A DNA stretch of 6,272 nucleotides from DAOTUL01 sp034437435 (GTDB lineage Bacteria > Chloroflexota > Anaerolineae > Aggregatilineales > Phototrophicaceae). Below are positions 1 to 3,879 of this stretch, piece after piece. The notes beneath the pieces were generated by a model. It had not been told where the DNA came from. It did not search any database and was given only the letters and a program-made list of their open reading frames with translations. Every line of letters begins with the position of its first letter. Position 1 is the stretch's first letter. The stretch covers positions 1 through 6,272 of the forward strand of contig CAYQJO010000251.1 in NCBI GenBank assembly GCA_964417785.1, given 5' to 3'. The position numbers and the translations under genes were made by a program.

Positions 1-1382
1 TCGACGCCGGTGGGGACGCCGTTCCAGATCAGGCGTCCGACCTTCTCGCGCAGCCGATCGGCCACGCGGGCCGCCATTGCCATGTCACCGGCGTCGGCGT
101 GGATGGTGCCGGTCAGGTTGCCCTCGACCACGGCCAGCGTCAGCATGAGATCGTCCAGCGATTCGCACACCACCAGCAGCGTCACCGGGCCGAAATGCTC
201 CTGCTGCAATTCCGGCTCGGCGCGGAAGGCGGCCCCGGTGGTGCGCAGGACGGTGTTGCCATAACAGAAGGGCGCGTCGGCGTCTGCGACTGCTCCGCCG
301 GTGAGTTGATCGACACCACCGCGCCTGACCGTCTCGGCGACGGCGGCCCGCAGCCCGTCTTCGATGCGCTTGTTCAGCAGGATTCCCGGCGCTCGCTGCT
401 TCATCTGCGCCACGACCGCGTCGACGAAGGCGTCGGTTTCAGGCGATTGGATCAGGAACACCAGCCCCGGATTGGTGCAGAACTGGCCGGTGCCGAGTGT
501 CACCGAGGCGACCAGGGCGTCGGCGACCGACTCTCCGCGTGCCTTGAGCGCTTCTGGCAGGACCACCAGCGGGTTGACGCTGCCCATCTCGGCGTAGACG
601 GGGATCGGCACCGGGCGGGTGGCCGCCGTGTCGTAAATGGCGCGTCCGCCGCGCAGCGATCCGGTGAAGGCGACGGCGGCGACACCGGGATGCATCACCA
701 GCGCCTGCCCCACATCCACGCCGGTCCCCTGGATCAGCGAGAAGGTCCCCGGCGGGAACCCGGCTTTGGCGACGGCGGCATTCAGCGCACGGGCGAACAA
801 CTCCGATGTGGCCGGGTGGCCGGGATGGCCTTTGACGATCACCGGGCAGCCAGCGGCGAAGGCCGAGGCGGTGTCGCCGCCAGCGGTGGCGAAGGCGAAG
901 GGAAAATTGCTGGCGGAAAAGACGGCGACCGGCCCGATGGGGAACAACATGCGCCGGATGTCGGCACGCGGGAGCGGCTGGCGGTCGGGCAGGGCCGGGT
1001 CGATGATGGCGTCCACATACGATCCCTCGCGCAGGACGACGGCGAACTTGCGCAGTTGGCCGGTGGTGCGGGCCAGTTCGCCGGTGAGCCGGGTCTCGCC
1101 CAGGCCGGTCTCGTAATCGGCGGTGCGGACCAGCACATCCTTGAGCGCGTCGATTTCGGCGGCGCAGATGTCGAGGAAGGCGGCCAGTTTCCCGGCGGAA
1201 TAGTTGCGCAGGGCGCGGTAGGCTTCCTGGGCGGCCTGGACCGCGTGGTCGATCTCGGTGGGGGTGGCGTCGCGGAACTGGACGCTGCCGGGTGCGCGGG
1301 TGCGCGGATCGACGCTGGTGAAGGTGGCGGTGCCGTCGGCGCTTTCGGCCCCGGCGATGAGATTGTATCCGGTAATTTGCAT
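1..1382 (-). CDS. NADP-dependent aldehyde dehydrogenase, alpha-ketoglutaric semialdehyde dehydrogenase type (3' end outside window)
   Basis: An uninterrupted frame of 460 codons runs from ATG at 1382 to the window edge with no stop. The start is set by AGGAGG at 1392-1397, nine bases upstream. Landmarks of the aldehyde dehydrogenase fold are in the expected order: FPIGPVAVFSASNFPFAF with transition-state Asn159; VIVKGHPGHPAT, the cofactor-binding Lys region; AFTGS of the Rossmann part; AEMGSVNP with general-base Glu265; GTGQFCTNPG with nucleophile Cys302; and EHFGP with Glu395 and Phe397. The EMGS and GTGQFCTNPG wording matches the alpha-ketoglutaric semialdehyde dehydrogenase branch, whose members are about 520 residues, so roughly 60 residues are missing. 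Such enzymes oxidise 2,5-dioxopentanoate to 2-oxoglutarate with NAD(P)+ in the cytoplasm, late in pentose, sugar-acid or hydroxyproline catabolism. The family is secure; the exact substrate is inferred, since no pathway gene is in view. A DUF4258/YgiT pair lies 32 bp upstream on the same strand. Confidence 0.88.
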   Translation of the reverse strand, partial: MQITGYNLIAGAESADGTATFTSVDPRTRAPGSVQFRDATPTEIDHAVQAAQEAYRALRNYSAGKLAAFLDICAAEIDALKDVLVRTADYETGLGETRLTGELARTTGQLRKFAVVLREGSYVDAIIDPALPDRQPLPRADIRRMLFPIGPVAVFSASNFPFAFATAGGDTASAFAAGCPVIVKGHPGHPATSELFARALNAAVAKAGFPPGTFSLIQGTGVDVGQALVMHPGVAAVAFTGSLRGGRAIYDTAATRPVPIPVYAEMGSVNPLVVLPEALKARGESVADALVASVTLGTGQFCTNPGLVFLIQSPETDAFVDAVVAQMKQRAPGILLNKRIEDGLRAAVAETVRRGGVDQLTGGAVADADAPFCYGNTVLRTTGAAFRAEPELQQEHFGPVTLLVVCESLDDLMLTLAVVEGNLTGTIHADAGDMAMAARVADRLREKVGRLIWNGVPTGV

Positions 1383-1414
1383 AGGGTGTGTCCTCCTCTT
1401 ATACCGGATGTACC

Positions 1415-1639
1415 TTACCCCGCCATCTCCCGGATTTCAACCTGGACACCGGCAGCAACGGCGGCCTCAGCTTGCTCAAGCAGCCGGGCGGTTGTGGCCT
1501 CATCGACATAGGCTTCGCCGCAGGTCGCGCACACCTGGGCGGGTACGTTCTTGAACACCAGGGTCGTCTGTCCGCGTTCAAGGGTGACGGTGGTGTATCC
1601 GGCAACGGTGGTTCCGTTCTTGCAGATTGTGCAGTTCAT
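1415..1639 (-). CDS. YgiT-type zinc finger protein (putative antitoxin)
   Basis: This is a 74-residue protein. Two CxxC knuckles, Cys3/Cys6 in MNCTICKNG and Cys37/Cys40 in QVCATCGEAYVDE, form the four-cysteine zinc site typical of the YgiT/MqsA N-terminal domain. The segment between them is short beta strands, and residues about 46-63 form an alanine- and glutamate-rich helix. The helix-turn-helix DNA-binding domain of full-length MqsA is absent, so this is the short stand-alone form. Its ATG overlaps the stop of the DUF4258 gene by four bases (ATGA), implying translational coupling. Short YgiT-type proteins commonly sit beside DUF4258 proteins and are treated as the antitoxin-like partner; that role is inferred from context. 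The stop is 32 bp before the aldehyde dehydrogenase start with no visible terminator between them, so read-through into that gene is possible. Confidence 0.85.
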   Translation of the reverse strand: MNCTICKNGTTVAGYTTVTLERGQTTLVFKNVPAQVCATCGEAYVDEATTARLLEQAEAAVAAGVQVEIREMAG

Positions 1640-1920
1640 CGGTCATCTCGCTTACGCTTAAAATCGGGTTTCCATATTGCGGCATCGGGTTCATATGCCG
1701 TAATGACAATTTCTTGATCGTCATGCACATTATACGCCACGACAACATGGATCGGTCTATGACCTTTCCAACCGAGGACGAGACGGCTCGGATATGGTGT
1801 ATCGTCCGGGTACTCCCGTATGACCTCGCCGGATCGCACGACATCTTTGACGACATCTTCGTCTATACCCCGCGCAAACATCCGCTGAATCGCGTGTACA
1901 CGGAAGACGAACTCAGGCAT
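1636..1920 (-). CDS. DUF4258 domain-containing protein (putative toxin of a two-gene module)
   Basis: This encodes 94 residues from the ATG at 1920. The frame could be extended eight codons to a TTG at 1944, but the ATG has a GGAGTGAGG purine stretch just upstream and gives the usual family N-terminus. DUF4258 features visible are the opening helix with HAIQRMFARGI (His9), the SRLVLG strand, HVVVAYN, and the terminal ITAYEPDAAIWKPDF followed by a basic tail. DUF4258 proteins are small, of RelE/BrnT-like character, and usually lie next to a zinc-finger or helix-turn-helix partner; here a YgiT-type protein overlaps its stop by four bases. An RNase-type toxin role is inferred from this arrangement, not shown. 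Base composition looks less GC-rich than the aldehyde dehydrogenase downstream, which is compatible with separate acquisition. Confidence 0.82.
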   Translation of the reverse strand: MPEFVFRVHAIQRMFARGIDEDVVKDVVRSGEVIREYPDDTPYPSRLVLGWKGHRPIHVVVAYNVHDDQEIVITAYEPDAAIWKPDFKRKRDDR

Positions 1921-1974
1921 TGCCAACCTCACTCCATATACCAACCGAGGACGAACAGACTGCGATTGAGAACA

Positions 1975-1980
1975 AGTATA
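1975..1980 (-). promoter_or_regulatory. Possible -10 box for the DUF4258/YgiT pair, in the divergent intergenic region
   Basis: On the minus strand TATACT is a one-mismatch -10 hexamer about 55 bases upstream of the DUF4258 ATG. No convincing -35 element lies 16-18 bases before it, so the call is weak. The surrounding region 1921-2048 holds no gene; it separates two divergently transcribed two-gene modules and is where an autoregulator would bind, but no clear operator palindrome was found. Confidence 0.25.
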
Positions 1981-2012
1981 CGCCGGATTGATGCATTTTG
2001 CCTGCTAATCTC

Positions 2013-2021
2013 TGCTACAAT
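2013..2021 (+). promoter_or_regulatory. Extended -10 promoter for the VapBC-type module
   Basis: TGCTACAAT combines a TGN extension with TACAAT, one mismatch from consensus, 27 bases before the antitoxin ATG. No good -35 hexamer sits at normal spacing, which extended -10 promoters can tolerate. The ribosome binding site GGAGGA (2037-2042) follows and lies six bases before the start. The same nine bases occur upstream of the minus-strand small-protein gene. Confidence 0.45.
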
Positions 2022-2048
2022 GGATGTGTAAGATGCGGAGGACGATCC

Positions 2049-2461
2049 ATGACCATCACCTTGCCCGAAGACCTGTCTGATCTGCTGCGGCGGGTGGCCG
2101 CAGAACGCAACACCACGCCGGAAGACCTGCTGCGCGATTGGCTGAACCAGCAGGTTACGCNNNNNNNNNNNNNNNNNNNNNNNNNNNNNNNNNNNNNNNN
2201 NNNNNNNNNNNNNNNNNNNNNNNNNNNNNNNNNNNNNNNNNNNNNNNNNNNNNNNNNNNNCGCAACACCACGCCGGAAGACCTGCTGCGCGATTGGCTGA
2301 ACCAGCAGGTTACGCTGCCGGAAGCGATAGAAGATAATCCACTGCTGCGGACTTCGCTGTCAGTCGAGGATATGGAGCCAGCCATACCCACCGAGGACTT
2401 AAGCGTGAACTTCAAGGAATATCTCCACAAGACGTGGGGGAAACCATCGCCCGATGAATAG
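2049..2461 (+). CDS. VapB-like antitoxin, interrupted by an artificial assembly gap
   Basis: The start is ATG 2049 behind GGAGGA at 2037-2042. As printed, the frame enters a 100-base N block and re-emerges in a different phase. Removing the N block plus one copy of the flanking 55-base duplication (155 bases) restores a single open frame of 85 residues. The reconstructed N-terminus has a short strand (TITLP) and two helices (about residues 7-19 and 25-36) separated by NTTP, consistent with a ribbon-helix-helix-like DNA-binding domain. Residues from about 38 to 85 are acidic and extended, as expected for a tail that wraps the toxin. The stop overlaps the toxin start by eight bases. The expected role is to neutralise the PIN toxin and repress the shared promoter; this is inferred from position and fold, since the family was recognised only loosely. 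Confidence 0.72.
2106..2315 (+). repeat. Exact 55-base direct duplication flanking the N block (likely assembly artefact)
   Basis: Bases 2106-2160 and 2261-2315 are identical over 55 bases; both begin CGCAACACCA and end CAGGTTACGC. The left copy ends exactly at the N block and the right copy begins exactly after it. This is what results when two contigs sharing a k-mer-sized end are joined with filler instead of being merged. Confidence 0.9.
2161..2260. other. Assembly gap of 100 N
   Basis: There are exactly 100 undetermined bases, the conventional placeholder for a gap of unknown size. The matching contig ends suggest that no real sequence is missing here. Confidence 0.97.
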
Positions 2462-2864
2462 CATTCTGGTAGACAGCAGTTTCATGATCGCGCTGTACAA
2501 TCCGCGTGACCGCGAGCGAAAACTGGCGCAGAATTTCGCCCTCAACAACAAGGACCAACTGCTGTTACCGGAGGTGACGTTGCCCGAAATCGCCCATATG
2601 CTGCGAAACTTCGTCGGTCAGCGGGCTGTGCTTGCGTTTCTGGAAGGAACGTCCGCCGCCACCCGACAGTGCATGGTGGATCAGGACATTGTGCGTGTCC
2701 AGACGATCATGCGGCAGTACAGCGACAACAACTTCGATCTGGTCGATTGCTGCATCATGGCGCTGGCGGAGCGGCTGAACATCACCCAGATTCTGACCTT
2801 TGACCGGCGCGATTTTGGCGTGTTCCGCCCCGCTCATACACCGTATTTTGAATTGCTACCGTAG
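2454..2864 (+). CDS. vapC: PIN-domain ribonuclease toxin, VapC-like
   Basis: This is a 136-residue protein, the normal length for VapC toxins. The acidic residues of the PIN active site are in order: Asp7 in ILVDSSF, Glu45 in LPEIAHML, Asp98 (with Asp95) in FDLVDCCIMALAERL, and Asp117 in LTFDRRDFGVF. These bind Mg2+ or Mn2+ for cleavage of RNA, in known cases tRNA or rRNA. All required carboxylates are present, so the toxin looks active. The ATG overlaps the end of the antitoxin gene by eight bases. The nearest purine stretch, GGGGGA at 2436-2441, is about twelve bases away, so translation is probably coupled to the antitoxin. The gene ends 17 bases from the end of the convergent HNH pseudogene. 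Confidence 0.9.
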   Translation: MNSILVDSSFMIALYNPRDRERKLAQNFALNNKDQLLLPEVTLPEIAHMLRNFVGQRAVLAFLEGTSAATRQCMVDQDIVRVQTIMRQYSDNNFDLVDCCIMALAERLNITQILTFDRRDFGVFRPAHTPYFELLP

Positions 2865-2881
2865 GCTAGTTGACATACGAT

Positions 2882-3240
2882 CTAGTCCGGCTCACACGGA
2901 TATTCGTCAATGGCCTGTGACATTTGTCTATACTGAATACGGGCTTCGTCGTTCATGCTCATAACGTCAATCGTGACCCGTCCGACTGGTGTGAGTCCCG
3001 TCAGCGTTGCATCCGGATTGATCCGAAAATGGTCGTCCCAACGTTGTGTGCGGGGATTGAACAAGAAAGTTGGCTGCCCCGTCACGGGATCAGCCGCTGC
3101 CATGTTTGAACCTTTGAACGCATTGCACTGGTAACAAGCCAGGCACAGGTTGTCCAGATCGTCGCGGCCACCCGGCAGTATTCGCAGCAGCCACCAGCAC
3201 GGTCGATAACCGCTTGTCGTTGTGACGGTGTGATGCTCAT
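2882..3240 (-). pseudogene. HNH endonuclease with internal deletion and frameshift
   Basis: From ATG 3240 the first frame reads MSITPSQRQAVIDRAGG followed by CCEYCR, the N-terminal helix and first zinc-binding CxxC of an HNH nuclease. After Arg23 (3172-3174) family similarity jumps to another frame at 3172. That frame continues GGRDDLDNLCLACYQCNAFKG, the second half of the HNH motif with its CxxC and Asn, then LFNPRTQRWDDHF and GLTPVGRVTIDVMSMND, the usual C-terminal tail, ending at TAG 2882-2884. The segment that should lie between, about 20 residues carrying the catalytic DH motif, is missing, and total length is not a multiple of three. The reading frame from 3240 soon stops, and an internal ATG at 3103 yields only the tail. 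The intact family cuts DNA; this copy cannot. Its ATG overlaps the upstream small gene's stop by four bases. An assembly error is an alternative to a real deletion. Confidence 0.82.
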
Positions 3241-3488
3241 TGCTGCTTGAGCTTGATCCGCATCTTGATTTTCAGCAGACTCATCATCTGCTCGACGCGC
3301 ACGAAATCGAGCATTTCATCGTGTTCTTCCGGCGTCAGTTTGCCCGCATTGTTGCGTTCGAGTAGTTCGTGCGCCCGTGCCTCCAGATCGTGCGGAAGTT
3401 GGTAGGCGACAATATCTTCTGGCGAGGGATTGGTCGCCAGGAAATCCGTGATGACACCGAAGACGGTGCGCAAAGTCGCGTTTTGCAT
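3237..3488 (-). CDS. Small helical protein paired with HNH endonuclease, function unknown
   Basis: This is an 83-residue protein. The ATG at 3488 is preferred over the in-frame TTG at 3494 because GGAGGA (3495-3500) is then six bases upstream. Residues 21-32 (PSPEDIVAYQLP) and 42-55 (LLERNNAGKLTPEE) resemble small partner proteins often found directly before HNH nucleases of this type, in which a helix-loop-helix with LLxRNxxGxLTPEE precedes a basic C-terminal helix (here MMSLLKIKMRIKLKQQ). The stop overlaps the nuclease start as ATGA. A partner or regulator role is inferred from position; no catalytic motif is visible and no function is assigned. It starts 34 bases after the end of the surface protein gene on the same strand, with no terminator evident in the gap. 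Confidence 0.75.
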   Translation of the reverse strand: MQNATLRTVFGVITDFLATNPSPEDIVAYQLPHDLEARAHELLERNNAGKLTPEEHDEMLDFVRVEQMMSLLKIKMRIKLKQQ

Positions 3489-3508
3489 GGTCAATCCTCC
3501 ATGCCTTC

Positions 3509-3517
3509 ATTGTAGCA
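3509..3517 (-). promoter_or_regulatory. Extended -10 promoter for the small protein/HNH pair
   Basis: On the minus strand TGCTACAAT lies 20 bases before the ATG at 3488, in the short gap after the surface protein gene. It is identical over nine bases to the element at 2013-2021 and is likewise followed by GGAGGA. No -35 hexamer is obvious. It would let the pair be expressed independently of the upstream gene. Confidence 0.4.
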
Positions 3518-3522
3518 CAGAC

Positions 3523-3879
3523 TCACCCCTCATACCGACCCACCACCACAAGCGCATCGCCCTCGCAGCGCACCAACGCGAACCCTCCGTCCGGCACCGG
3601 CACCAGCGCATCCAGCGCTCCCACCAGCAGACCGGGCAGTTCCGCGTTGACCGCCGACCGTATCGCTGCACTCGCCGTCGCGTATTCGATCACCAGCGGA
3701 CCCGCACCGTCAGCCGTCATCGTCACATCCACCACACCGACCGTGCCATCCGTGAGCCGCACCGTCAGCCGCAGCCGATCCGCGACCACATCGGGCATGA
3801 CAAACTCGATCTGGCCGGAGCCAAGCCGGGTATTGATGGCGTCGTGGAGAGCCTGCTCGGTGAGCCGCGTCTCGACATC
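3523..3879 (-). other. Unassigned C-terminal domain of the secreted repeat protein
   Basis: Residues 770-887 follow the last type 3 repeat and contain no calcium loop or DUF11 motif. The pattern is helix (TRLTEQALHDAINTRL), two or three strands (DRLRLTVRLTDGTVGVVDVTM), a second helix (ASAAIRSAVNAELPGLLVGALDAL) and closing strands ending VVVGRYEG. It looks like a compact alpha/beta domain in which a helix-strand unit occurs twice. No family was recognised. Confidence 0.55.

Noticed and set aside
99..1511. A 470-codon plus-strand open frame opposite the aldehyde dehydrogenase
   Set aside because: It is low-complexity (rich in Gly, Arg, Ala, Asp), has no recognisable domain, and is the antisense shadow of a dehydrogenase whose motifs and catalytic residues are all on the minus strand.
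1998..2300. Plus-strand frames running through the N block as separate genes
   Set aside because: They are products of the artificial gap; collapsing the 55-base overlap gives one antitoxin gene starting at 2049.
2866..2888. Possible bidirectional terminator between the PIN toxin and HNH pseudogene
   Set aside because: GGCTAG and CTAGTCC can pair only with a bulge over six base pairs and a 12-base loop, and no T-run follows on either strand.
2882..3103. An intact 73-residue gene starting at ATG 3103
   Set aside because: Its sequence is only the C-terminal tail of the HNH nuclease; the ATG is an internal Met and the upstream codons in the same frame continue the HNH motif.
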